Shown here piece after piece: positions 1 through 8,129 of a stretch of 64,000 nt of DNA. The stretch comes from Kroppenstedtia sanguinis. GTDB taxonomy: Bacteria > Bacillota > Bacilli > Thermoactinomycetales > DSM-45169. The position numbers and the translations under genes were made by a program. The stretch spans positions 41,166-105,165 of the forward strand of contig NZ_JBNPXF010000010.1 of the NCBI RefSeq assembly GCF_050433445.1, in the 5' to 3' direction. The notes beneath the pieces were generated by a model. That model saw nothing but the letters and a program-made list of their open reading frames with translations. It searched no databases and was not told where the DNA came from. Position 1 is the stretch's first letter. Each line of letters begins with the position of its first letter.

Positions 1-30
1 ATCTTCGGGGCGGATGGAGGTGTAGTCGAT

Positions 31-915
31 TTGAAGAGGTTCGGGATTCTGGTGAACAAGGGGAAACCCAAAGCGAGGGTGGTGCTGAAAGAACTGGTTC
101 TCCTCCTGGAGAAGCGAGGGGTAGTGGTATGTCTAGAACCCGAAATCGCTGAAAGCATCGCACGCACCGATCTGTCCTTGGCGGTGGATCGTTTTCCGGA
201 TGTGGTGGAGATTGTGTTTGTATTGGGCGGGGATGGGACGTTGCTGGGTGTGGCGCGACGCTTCGCCGACTCCAACATCCCTATTCTGGGATTTAATCTT
301 GGCAATCTCGGGTTTTTGTCAGAGGCGGAACCAGATAGTCTGTCCACTGCGGTAGATCGAATCCTGTCTGGTGATTACTACATAGAAGAACGATTGATGT
401 TGGATGCGGAAGTGGTCCGAGACGGGAAAGTGTTGGAGAAAAACGTGGCCCTCAATGATGTGGGGATTGCGAAGGGATCTTTTAGCCGGATGATCACTGG
501 GACGGTCTATATGGACGGTGTATATCTGGGCACCTATTCAGGGGACGGATTGATCGTGTCCACTCCTACGGGATCGACAGCTTATTCCCTCTCCTGTGGG
601 GGGCCGATTGTCTGGCCTGGAGTCCAATGCATCCTCTTGACTCCGATCTGTCCTCATACACTGACCGCCCGACCGATGGTTCTGCCAGCGGACAGTACCT
701 TGGAAATCCGGGTCAGTGCCACTCATCGGGATCTCGGGGTCACCATCGACGGACAACTCGGTTATCACCTAAAAGTGGATGATGTGATCCGGGTGGCGAA
801 ATCCCAGAATTTCACCCATCTGATCAAATGGGAAGAAAGAGATTTCTTTGAAGTGGTTCGCAAAAAGTTGCAAGGTGAACCAGATGAAGGTGAAGAGCTG
901 GAGGACAGGGTATGA
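31..915 (+). CDS. nadK: NAD kinase
   Basis: ATP-dependent kinase that phosphorylates NAD to NADP in the cytosol. The 294-residue protein carries the family signatures: GGDGT at residues 66-70, NLGFL at 92-96, the ND pair at 142-143, and the glycine-rich STPTGSTAYSLS segment near 177-188. Length fits the bacterial family. The start is TTG at 31, chosen because GGAGGTG lies 8 nt upstream and the protein begins in register with the conserved first beta strand. The stop overlaps the argR start by 4 bp (ATGA), so the two genes are probably translationally coupled. The nadK-argR-recN order matches Bacillus-type genomes. The region upstream lies outside the window, so the promoter is not visible. 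Confidence 0.95.
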   Translation: MKRFGILVNKGKPKARVVLKELVLLLEKRGVVVCLEPEIAESIARTDLSLAVDRFPDVVEIVFVLGGDGTLLGVARRFADSNIPILGFNLGNLGFLSEAEPDSLSTAVDRILSGDYYIEERLMLDAEVVRDGKVLEKNVALNDVGIAKGSFSRMITGTVYMDGVYLGTYSGDGLIVSTPTGSTAYSLSCGGPIVWPGVQCILLTPICPHTLTARPMVLPADSTLEIRVSATHRDLGVTIDGQLGYHLKVDDVIRVAKSQNFTHLIKWEERDFFEVVRKKLQGEPDEGEELEDRV

Positions 916-1358
916 AGGGACAACGGCATATCAAAATTCGTGAAATCATCACCCACCGGGATGTGGAAACACAGGAGGACCTGGTGGCCGAATTGAAGAA
1001 AGCAGGGTACAATGTAACCCAAGCGACGATATCCAGAGATATCAAAGAGTTGCATTTGGTGAAAGTCCCGACGAATAATGGATCATATAAATATTCGTTG
1101 CCGGCGGACAACCGTTTCAATCCCCACGAAAAGCTGAGGCGCATGTTGACGGAAGCCTTTGTGGGCATTGATCTGAGTGAAAATCTGATTGTGATGAGAA
1201 CCATGCCCGGCAATGCCCACGCTATCGCTGTCCTGATCGACCATCTCGCATGGCCTGACATCCTGGGAACGATCGCCGGGGATGATACCATCATGTTGAT
1301 CTGTCGGGATCGGGAGCAGGCTCCCCACATCAAGAACCGTTTCATTGAAATGTTGTAG
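912..1358 (+). CDS. argR: Arginine repressor ArgR
   Basis: Hexameric transcriptional regulator of arginine biosynthesis and catabolism. Residues 1-65 form the winged helix-turn-helix, with the recognition helix containing the family SR pair (residues 41-42 in TISRDIKEL). Residues 80-148 are the oligomerisation and arginine-binding domain, including GTIAGDDT at 119-126 with the two aspartates that contact arginine. The 148-residue length is typical. ATG at 912 overlaps the nadK stop and is followed 13 bp later by recN, so all three are likely one transcript. No ARG box was sought outside the window. Confidence 0.95.
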   Translation: MKGQRHIKIREIITHRDVETQEDLVAELKKAGYNVTQATISRDIKELHLVKVPTNNGSYKYSLPADNRFNPHEKLRRMLTEAFVGIDLSENLIVMRTMPGNAHAIAVLIDHLAWPDILGTIAGDDTIMLICRDREQAPHIKNRFIEML

Positions 1359-1371
1359 GAGTGGATGACTG

Positions 1372-3066
1372 ATGCTGCGGGAAATCTCCATCCGTGATTT
1401 TGCGATCATCGAACAGGTGCATGTCACCTTCGACAACGGATTTCATGTATTGACTGGTGAGACAGGCGCAGGAAAGTCCATCCTGTTTGATGCCCTCAGC
1501 CTGGTGACCGGCGGACGGGGTTCCACCGATTTTGTCCGACATCATGCTAAAAAAGCTATGGTTGAAGCCTTATTTGAGCTAGAGGAAAATCATCCGGCTC
1601 GGCGGGTGCTCTCCGAGTTGGGGTTGGAGCCGGATGACCATCATCTTCTGATCCGGCGGGAGATCTCCAATTCGGGGAAGAGTACTTGTCGAATCAACGG
1701 GCAAATAGTGACCTTGGCGATGTTGAAACAAGTGGGGACCCACCTGGTGGAGATCCATGGGCAACATGAGCATCAAAAGTTGTTGCAGGTGGAAGAACAC
1801 TTGAGATGGTTGGATGCTTTCGGAGGCAACCAGCTGAAAAAGCGTTTGCAGGTGTATCAGGGTATCTACGTGGAATACCGGGACGTTGTAAACCAGTTGG
1901 AGCGTATCGATGCCGATCAAAAAGAGGTCAGCCGCCGCATCGACATGTTGACCTTTCAAAGGGATGAGATCGCTGCCGCCCGTCTGGAAGCCGGCGAAGA
2001 CGAGACGCTTGAACAGGAGCACAGCCGATTGGCTCATGCGGAACGTCTGATGCAGAATGCTGCCGACTCTTATGAAGCTTTATACGGGGAAAATCAAGGA
2101 GCGGAAAGTATCAACCGTGCGGTCCGGGATCTGGAAGAGATTATCCCCTATGATGAATCCCTGAGCAGCGTGCTGGAATTGATCCAATCCGCCTATTACC
2201 AGGTGGAAGAAGCGGCCCGGCAATTGGGAAGATACCGGGACGAACTGGAATTTGATCCCGCCCGCCTCGCTCAAGTGGAGGAACGGTTGCGTCTCGTCGA
2301 TGACCTGAAACGAAAATATGGGGAAACGGTACAAGAGATTCTCGCATACGGACAAAGTGTGGAAACCGAGCTGGAAAAGTTGGAACACCGGGACGAACGA
2401 AAGGCGGAACTGAAAGAAAAGCATGATCAGTTGAGCATGCAACTGACAGAGCAAGCGGAAGCGTTGAGCACTTTGCGGCGGGCTGCAGCAACCGAATTGG
2501 AACAGTTGGTGGAGTTGCAATTATCGGATCTCAATATGAAAGACACTCGTTTTTCTGTCGCCTTTCATCCAACCGATGCATCTGAATTTACTCCTCACGG
2601 GATCGATCAGGTGGAATTTATGATCTCCCCCAATCGGGGTGAACCTCTTCGCCCTTTAGTGAAAATCGCTTCCGGCGGGGAGCTTTCCCGGATCATGCTT
2701 GCGATGCAAAGCATCTTCGCGAAAATGGAGGGTGCGGCGGATACATTGATCTTTGATGAGGTGGATACAGGGGTCAGTGGGAGAGCTGCACAGGCGATCG
2801 CGGAAAAGATTGCGCGACTCGCTCGCAATTGCCAGGTGTTGTGTGTGACCCATCTGCCTCAAGTGGCTTGTATGGCCGATGTCCATTTCCATATATTTAA
2901 AGAAAACCACGGAGAATCCACCCGCACCCGGTTGAAGTTGCTGACCGAAGAGGGACGGACGATGGAGCTGGCACGGATGCTCGGAGGCGTGGAAGTGACA
3001 GACACAACCAAAAATCATGCGTTGGAGATGCTTCGCCTGGCTGAGCAAACCAAAAAAGCGATATGA
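1372..3066 (+). CDS. recN: DNA repair protein RecN
   Basis: SMC-like ATPase that acts early in double-strand-break repair. The Walker A motif GETGAGKS is at residues 29-36, followed by long coiled-coil-forming helices (about 150-370). The ABC signature SGGELSR and Walker B LIFDEVDTG lie in the last third. The 564 residues match the usual 550-580. ATG at 1372 is preceded by AGGAG about 10 nt upstream; an ATG at 1364 is out of frame. The gene is followed by an intrinsic terminator at 3076, closing the nadK-argR-recN unit. Confidence 0.96.
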   Translation: MLREISIRDFAIIEQVHVTFDNGFHVLTGETGAGKSILFDALSLVTGGRGSTDFVRHHAKKAMVEALFELEENHPARRVLSELGLEPDDHHLLIRREISNSGKSTCRINGQIVTLAMLKQVGTHLVEIHGQHEHQKLLQVEEHLRWLDAFGGNQLKKRLQVYQGIYVEYRDVVNQLERIDADQKEVSRRIDMLTFQRDEIAAARLEAGEDETLEQEHSRLAHAERLMQNAADSYEALYGENQGAESINRAVRDLEEIIPYDESLSSVLELIQSAYYQVEEAARQLGRYRDELEFDPARLAQVEERLRLVDDLKRKYGETVQEILAYGQSVETELEKLEHRDERKAELKEKHDQLSMQLTEQAEALSTLRRAAATELEQLVELQLSDLNMKDTRFSVAFHPTDASEFTPHGIDQVEFMISPNRGEPLRPLVKIASGGELSRIMLAMQSIFAKMEGAADTLIFDEVDTGVSGRAAQAIAEKIARLARNCQVLCVTHLPQVACMADVHFHIFKENHGESTRTRLKLLTEEGRTMELARMLGGVEVTDTTKNHALEMLRLAEQTKKAI

Positions 3067-3075
3067 TCCAAATCG

Positions 3076-3101
3076 ATCCCTCCAAATGCGGGGGGATTTT
3101 T
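3076..3101 (+). terminator. Intrinsic terminator after recN
   Basis: ATCCCTCC (3076-3083) pairs with GGGGGGAT (3090-3097) around a 6-nt loop and runs into five T residues. Confidence 0.75.
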
Positions 3102-3223
3102 CATTTGGGAAGCGGTTGAGGAATCATTTGCGTAACATAAAAGGAAGCCGGGCGCGGCAAACTGACAAATACGATGGGAACATCGAGGTGGAGGTGTAGG
3201 CAGGAAGCAGGAGAGTGAGATGT

Positions 3224-4555
3224 GTGGGGCACAGAAAAATATATAAGAAGTGGGCAGGCATGCTTTTGGTTTTGTTGTTAATCCTGGGGGGAGTGAGTAC
3301 ACCTTTTCGTCAATACATGGCTCTTCCCGCGGAAATGCGACTGTTTACAGGCAGTCCAAAGCAGCTTCACCTCACCCTTCCCGCATCGGCCACCGTTTCC
3401 ATCGCCAATCCCGATGTCGTGGCTATAAACGGCGCCCGGCAAAATCCGGTTCGTGTGAGTCTGAACCAACCGCTGACGTTGATGTCCAAACAATTGGGGC
3501 AAACCCAGCTCACATTGCGCTTGTTTGGCAAGGTTCCTTTAAAGCGGATGATGGTGCGTGTGTTGCCGGAGACCCGAGTGATTCCCGGAGGGCAATCGAT
3601 CGGGGTGAAATTGGCCTCGGATGGGGTATTGGTTGTCGGTCATCACTTGGTGGGAAGTACCCGTCCTTCTCCAGGGGAAAAGGCGGATATCCGGGTAGGG
3701 GATTACATTGTGGAGATGGATGGGCAGCCGGTGAATGAAGTGAATCAAGTGGCACGGATCGTGAAAAAAGCAGGTGATGAAAAGCGATCGGTCCAGACCG
3801 TGATCCGTCGGGGGCATCAGCGGAAGACGGTGCCGTTGCAACCGGAATTGGATCAGAAAGAAAATACATTCCGCATCGGTTTGTATGTGCGGGATTCCGC
3901 AGCCGGAGTGGGGACGTTAACTTTTTTTGATCCCAGAAAAGGGGTCTACGGAGCTCTGGGACATGTGATCACTGATATGGACACCCGCCAGCCTATTCAA
4001 GTGGGGGGCGGAAAAGTGGTTCACTCCAATGTCACTTCCATTGAAAAGGGACAGACAGGAGATCCGGGGGAAAAAAGAGCTATCTTTTTCCGGGAAAATC
4101 AGGTGTTAGGATCGATCACAGGCAATACGCAGTTCGGTATTTTTGGGAAAATGCCTCAAAACCCGACTAAGGGTTTGTATGAGCAAGCGATTCCTGTAGG
4201 GTTGTCGGAGGAAGTCAAGGAAGGACCTGCTGAAATTTTGACGGTGGTGGAAGGAGAAAAGGTGGAACGCTACCGCATTGAAATTGTCCATCAGATTCAT
4301 CAAAAATATCCTGCCACCAAAGGGATGATCATTAAAGTGACCGATCCCCGATTATTGAAAAAAACCGGTGGAATTGTGCAAGGGATGAGTGGCAGTCCGA
4401 TCATTCAACAGGGGAAGTTGGTGGGGGCCGTCACCCATGTCTTTGTCAACGATCCCACATCGGGTTACGGTACCTATATTGAATGGATGCTGAAGGATGC
4501 AGGTGTAATGGAAAAAACGGGTCTCCAAGATGGAGCCCGTTTTTTTTATAAATAA
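3224..4555 (+). CDS. spoIVB: SpoIVB serine peptidase
   Basis: Forespore-secreted S55 serine peptidase. In B. subtilis it cleaves SpoIVFA across the intermembrane space and so triggers pro-sigma-K processing. The sequence shows an N-terminal hydrophobic anchor (MLLVLLLILGGV), a central PDZ domain (PGEKADIRVGDYIVEMDGQPV), and the C-terminal peptidase domain with the active-site serine in GMSGSP, followed by KLVGAVTHVF. I place the start at GTG 3224 because AGGAGA lies about 8 nt upstream; the in-frame GTG at 3215 would overlap that ribosome-binding site. The last codons also form the transcription terminator. Position between recN and spo0A is the usual Bacillales order. Confidence 0.94.
   Translation: MGHRKIYKKWAGMLLVLLLILGGVSTPFRQYMALPAEMRLFTGSPKQLHLTLPASATVSIANPDVVAINGARQNPVRVSLNQPLTLMSKQLGQTQLTLRLFGKVPLKRMMVRVLPETRVIPGGQSIGVKLASDGVLVVGHHLVGSTRPSPGEKADIRVGDYIVEMDGQPVNEVNQVARIVKKAGDEKRSVQTVIRRGHQRKTVPLQPELDQKENTFRIGLYVRDSAAGVGTLTFFDPRKGVYGALGHVITDMDTRQPIQVGGGKVVHSNVTSIEKGQTGDPGEKRAIFFRENQVLGSITGNTQFGIFGKMPQNPTKGLYEQAIPVGLSEEVKEGPAEILTVVEGEKVERYRIEIVHQIHQKYPATKGMIIKVTDPRLLKKTGGIVQGMSGSPIIQQGKLVGAVTHVFVNDPTSGYGTYIEWMLKDAGVMEKTGLQDGARFFYK
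4515..4548 (+). terminator. Terminator embedded in the 3' end of spoIVB
   Basis: AAACGGGTCTCCA (about 4515-4527) pairs with TGGAGCCCGTTT (4531-4542) and continues into a run of T. The hairpin encodes the final residues of SpoIVB, and the stop codon lies just past the T tract. Confidence 0.8.
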
Positions 4556-4604
4556 TTCCCTGCATCAGGAAATTTCCAAAAAGGAAGGAGGGAATGACCG
4601 GTTT

Positions 4605-4614
4605 TTTGTCGAAG
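4605..4614 (+). promoter_or_regulatory. Candidate Spo0A-binding 0A box
   Basis: TTTGTCGAAG contains the exact 0A-box core TGTCGAA and lies about 55 bp upstream of the spo0A start. Autoregulation of spo0A through 0A boxes is established in B. subtilis; here it is inferred from sequence only. Confidence 0.5.
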
Positions 4615-4665
4615 CCATGTAGTAAAGTGACAAGGACGTTTTACAGAGAGGGAGGGGGACCTGTT

Positions 4666-5442
4666 TTGGATAAGATGCGTGTGTTGCTGGCTGATGACAA
4701 CCGCGAGTTTGCGGATCTTCTGAGAGAACATCTGGATCTTCAAGAAGATATCGAAGTGATCGGCATCGCTTATAATGGCAATGAAGTGATGGAGTTACTG
4801 GAGAAAGAGAGACCAGATGTATTGGTCCTGGATATCATCATGCCCCATCTCGATGGTCTGGGGGTGTTGGAGAAACTGAATGGCCGGCCGGAACCGATGC
4901 CGAAAATCATCATGTTGACGGCATTCGGTCAGGAAAATATTACACAACGGGCAGTGGAGTTGGGGGCGGCGTACTATATCCTCAAGCCCTTTGACATGGA
5001 TGTGTTGACAGACCGGATCCGGCAGATGCAGGGACGTCCAGTCACAACCACCCAGGGAAGTGCAGTAGCTACAACAGGTGAACGATCGGACAATCTAGAC
5101 GCACACATCACCAGTGTGATTCATGAAATCGGTGTTCCCGCTCATATCAAAGGTTATCTGTATCTACGGGAAGCGATCACCATGGTCTACAATGAAGTGG
5201 AACTGCTGGGGGCGATCACGAAAACTTTGTATCCTCGGATCGCGGAAAAATACAACACCACCCCGAGTCGGGTCGAACGGGCGATTCGCCATGCTATCGA
5301 GGTAGCCTGGAGCCGGGGAAATATGGAATCCATTCGCAAGCTCTTCGGATATACAATCAATGTCAGCAAAGCGAAGCCCACCAACTCTGAATTTATCGCC
5401 ATGGTTGCAGATAAGCTGAGGATTGAACACAAGGTGGGTTAA
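4666..5442 (+). CDS. spo0A: Sporulation master response regulator Spo0A
   Basis: Phosphorelay output regulator that commits the cell to sporulation. The receiver domain (about 1-125) has the acidic pair D10-D11, the phosphoacceptor D56 in LVLDIIMPHLDG, and the switch Thr and Lys in LTAFGQ and LKPFDM. The C-terminal sigma-A-contacting and DNA-binding domain (about 150-258) includes the near-invariant TPSRVERAIRHAIEVAW segment. I chose TTG at 4666 (protein MDKMRVLLADD) because AGGGAGGGGG sits 8 nt upstream and the product then matches Bacillus Spo0A. An upstream ATG at 4594 would add 24 unconserved residues. A strong terminator follows. Confidence 0.97.
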   Translation: MDKMRVLLADDNREFADLLREHLDLQEDIEVIGIAYNGNEVMELLEKERPDVLVLDIIMPHLDGLGVLEKLNGRPEPMPKIIMLTAFGQENITQRAVELGAAYYILKPFDMDVLTDRIRQMQGRPVTTTQGSAVATTGERSDNLDAHITSVIHEIGVPAHIKGYLYLREAITMVYNEVELLGAITKTLYPRIAEKYNTTPSRVERAIRHAIEVAWSRGNMESIRKLFGYTINVSKAKPTNSEFIAMVADKLRIEHKVG

Positions 5443-5460
5443 AGGATGGGATGGATCGAG

Positions 5461-5489
5461 ACGGTATGCTTTTGCATGCCGTTTTTTTA
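5461..5489 (+). terminator. Intrinsic terminator after spo0A
   Basis: ACGGTATGC and GCATGCCGT form a 9-bp stem (one wobble) with a TTTT loop, followed by a run of T. Confidence 0.9.
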
Positions 5490-5618
5490 TTTGCGATCTC
5501 GAGGGGAACTTTAGTCTTTTGCGGAGGCGAATCGGTCTCTTGTAAAGGAAGGGTATGAAGCAGAAGGAACTCTTACATAATATAAGTAGTCAACTGGAGG
5601 CAAAGGAGCCCGTCTTCG

Positions 5619-6797
5619 ATGCTGTTTTCTTATGGACTACCGGTCCGTAAACGGATTTGTCATGGATCTGCAGCGGTGGATCGTCAGACTAAACGGTTGA
5701 TACAACGGGTCCGTCCCGGTCAGATTGCTGTGATCCATCATCGGGATTTGGATGAAGTGGCTGCGGAGGGCCTGATTAAGAAGAGAGTGGGCGGGGTGGT
5801 GAATGTCGCTCCCTCCATCGGAGGAACCTATCCAGCTCGGGGAGCCGGGTTATTGCTGGAGGCCGGGGTTCCTTTGCTCGAGGATATGGGCAGTGAAGTT
5901 CTGGACCAGATTGTGGAGGGAGATGAACTTTGTATCCATCGGGACCGTCTGTACCATAAGCAGTCGGGAACTTGGGTGGAGGTGGCTCAAGGGCTTCGCC
6001 TGGATCCGAGTCATTGGCAACAGAAGATGGAAGAGGCGACAGATCATCTGGATGAAACCCTGGAATCCTTTGTGGATAACACCCTGGATTATGCCCAGCG
6101 GGAACGTTCCCTTGTCAGCCGGCGGTTGCCTATTCCTTCCCTGATCACAAAGATGAGGGGAAGAGATGTGGTGATTGTGGTGAGGGGAGGAGGCTATGAA
6201 CGGGACTTGCAAATATTGCGCTCTTATCTGCGGGAGGCCGATCCGGTACTGGTGGGTGTGGATGGGGGAGCCGATGCCTTGTTAGAATGTGGTTTCCGCC
6301 CGGATTTGATCTTGGGAGATATGGATTCGGTCTCGGATTCGGCTCTGCTAGCAGGTTCTGAACTGGTAGTGCATGCCTATCCCGATGGACGGGCCCCGGG
6401 TATGAATCGGGTGGAGAGACTGGGGTTGACGGCCCATTTGATTCCCTGTCCAGGGACAAGTGAAGACGTAGCCATGTTGATGGCGGACCAGGAAGGGGCA
6501 CAGCTCATCGTCGCCGTCGGCTCCCACTCCCATGTCATCGATTTTCTGGAGAAGGGGCGGAAGGGGATGTCCAGCACGTTGTTGACCCGCATCAAAGTAG
6601 GGCCTAAACTGGTGGACGCCAGAGGGATTCATCGCCTGTACAGCCGAAGTAGAAAGCTCCCGATCAAAGAGATGGCTGGGTTGACCCTTGCCTCTGCTTT
6701 CCCGATTTTGGCTTTGACGACAGTAAATCCGCATTTGTTTTATATGGCCAGACTGATGTGGTTAAACGTCAAAATCTTATTTTCCTCCTGGGTGTGA
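5619..6797 (+). CDS. steA: SteA-like putative cytokinetic ring protein
   Basis: The 392-residue protein has a fold related to thiamine pyrophosphokinase: GVDGGAD at about 213-219 and LGDMDS at 232-237, the substrate-site motifs of that family. A hydrophobic C-terminal segment (roughly 340-385) could be a membrane anchor. In Corynebacterium, SteA and its partner SteB act at the division septum; that function is known for the family and only inferred here. ATG at 5619 is preceded by AAGGAG 10 nt upstream. SteB follows after 4 bp, then two glycan genes by ATGA overlaps, so the four genes form one unit. It is unlikely to be a real thiamine pyrophosphokinase, given its length, extra N-terminal domain and neighbours. 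Confidence 0.8.
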   Translation: MLFSYGLPVRKRICHGSAAVDRQTKRLIQRVRPGQIAVIHHRDLDEVAAEGLIKKRVGGVVNVAPSIGGTYPARGAGLLLEAGVPLLEDMGSEVLDQIVEGDELCIHRDRLYHKQSGTWVEVAQGLRLDPSHWQQKMEEATDHLDETLESFVDNTLDYAQRERSLVSRRLPIPSLITKMRGRDVVIVVRGGGYERDLQILRSYLREADPVLVGVDGGADALLECGFRPDLILGDMDSVSDSALLAGSELVVHAYPDGRAPGMNRVERLGLTAHLIPCPGTSEDVAMLMADQEGAQLIVAVGSHSHVIDFLEKGRKGMSSTLLTRIKVGPKLVDARGIHRLYSRSRKLPIKEMAGLTLASAFPILALTTVNPHLFYMARLMWLNVKILFSSWV

Positions 6798-6801
6798 TGT
6801 C

Positions 6802-7449
6802 ATGATTTCGAACCGTACCCTCTTTTCTGTTCTGATCGCGGTTTTCCTTTCCCTTGGAGTGGGGATCTTTCTCGGAGGTAGCGGGGGTCACTCCTGGTTG
6901 GAACAACGGGAGGGAATTCTGGTGGAAAAATTGGAACTGAGAATGGATCAGCTCTCCAAGGATCAGGACCGCCTTCGCAAGGATCTACAGGGGCGGGAAA
7001 AAACCCTGAAACGTCTGCGCGGACAAAATCGGGCGCTGCTGCGAGAGGCTGTCAAAGGTCGGTTAAAAGATCGCTTGGTTCTTGTGCTCGGGGGATCGGA
7101 TACGGAAGTGAGCCAGTTGAGGGAGGCGATCCAAGCGGCGGGAGGGGGGATTGCCCGTTTATCAGCCTTTCCCAGTTTGCCCGATCGTTTTGATGCCATT
7201 GTGGTATTGCCAGACCTCTCTGACAAAATCCCTCATGACTCCCAATGGATGCGAGATGTTCGGATGAGTTATTCGGGACCGGTGCTCATACCGCGCCGGG
7301 GGGAGGAAACTTCCCGCCCAGTCTTTGGAATGAACTCGGAGAAATCCATCTTTCTCCCCGGTCCCTATACAGGGGAGTCCCTGCAAACCTTTGAATGGAT
7401 TCGATGGATTCAAGATGCGACCAACGGAAGAAAAGAGGCATCCCCATGA
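6802..7449 (+). CDS. SteB/MctB-like membrane-anchored coiled-coil protein
   Basis: The 215-residue protein has one N-terminal transmembrane segment (about residues 7-26), a charged coiled coil (about 32-80), and a soluble C-terminal domain beginning KDRLVLVLGGSDTEVSQLREA. This architecture matches the MctB/SteB (copper transporter MctB) family, encoded directly after steA in actinobacteria. It probably faces the outside and interacts with SteA at the septum; a role in copper efflux has been proposed for mycobacterial MctB. The next gene starts inside its stop codon. Confidence 0.72.
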   Translation: MISNRTLFSVLIAVFLSLGVGIFLGGSGGHSWLEQREGILVEKLELRMDQLSKDQDRLRKDLQGREKTLKRLRGQNRALLREAVKGRLKDRLVLVLGGSDTEVSQLREAIQAAGGGIARLSAFPSLPDRFDAIVVLPDLSDKIPHDSQWMRDVRMSYSGPVLIPRRGEETSRPVFGMNSEKSIFLPGPYTGESLQTFEWIRWIQDATNGRKEASP

Positions 7450-8129
7450 GAGAGACTCTACTTGTCAGCGCCATCATTCCCGCCTTTGACGAGGAGAAGC
7501 GAATCGAAAGGACACTGTCAGCCCTGCAACAGGTGAAGGAAGTCGATGAGATTATCGTTGTGGACGATGGCAGTCGGGATCAGACGGCTCGAAAAGCGGA
7601 ATTTTTGGCAGATCGGGTGATTCGCCTTCCGCAAAACGGAGGCAAGGGAGTGGCTCTCACCAAGGGGCTAGAGGTGGCGGCGGGAGATGTTTTTTTGTTT
7701 GTGGACGCAGATCTGGAGGGATATGCCCGATTGTGTGGTGCCTTAGTGGGTCCTGTTCTAAAAGAGGATGTGGATATGACGATTGCCTCCTTTCCTGCCG
7801 CTCGGAAAAAAGGGGGATTTGGCTTGGTTAAAAAATTGGCTCGCTATGGGGTCCGCCGATTGACGGGTACCACCGTGGAGGCAGTTTTGTCGGGGCAGCG
7901 GGCGGTCACCAGGGAACTGATGGAGAGTTTGGGGGTCGTCTCTGGTGGTTTTGGAATGGAAGTGGGCATGACGGTGGGGGCGCTCCGGAAGGGATATACA
8001 CTCCAGGAGATCCCGTTGCCACTCAGTCACCGGGAGACAGGCCGGGATTGGAGGGGATTTGTTCATCGGGGGAAACAGTTTGCAGCGATTTTGGGAACAT
8101 TGATCCGACTCTGGAGGCAACCTGCATGA
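7446..8129 (+). CDS. Family 2 glycosyltransferase
   Basis: Nucleotide-sugar-dependent glycosyltransferase of about 227 residues. The GT-A signatures are IIPAFDEE (10-17), the VVDDGS segment (38-43), NGGKGVALTKG (64-74) and the metal-binding DAD triad (87-89). No transmembrane segment follows, so it is a soluble or peripheral enzyme like dolichol-phosphate sugar synthases without an anchor. ATG 7446 overlaps the steB stop (ATGA), with AGAGG 7 nt upstream. It is coupled on the other side to the MraY-like gene, which suggests that the pair builds or modifies a lipid-linked glycan. Substrate unknown. Confidence 0.82.
   Translation: MRETLLVSAIIPAFDEEKRIERTLSALQQVKEVDEIIVVDDGSRDQTARKAEFLADRVIRLPQNGGKGVALTKGLEVAAGDVFLFVDADLEGYARLCGALVGPVLKEDVDMTIASFPAARKKGGFGLVKKLARYGVRRLTGTTVEAVLSGQRAVTRELMESLGVVSGGFGMEVGMTVGALRKGYTLQEIPLPLSHRETGRDWRGFVHRGKQFAAILGTLIRLWRQPA

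Noticed and set aside
4567..4597. Sigma-H promoter before spo0A (AGGAAAT and AGGGAATGA)
   Set aside because: Elements are recognisable, but the 15-bp spacer is too long for sigma-H and the -35 purine is missing.
5619..6797. Thiamine pyrophosphokinase for the SteA-like gene
   Set aside because: Motifs are related, but the protein is far longer than thiamine pyrophosphokinase, has a C-terminal hydrophobic end, and is followed by a SteB/MctB-like gene.
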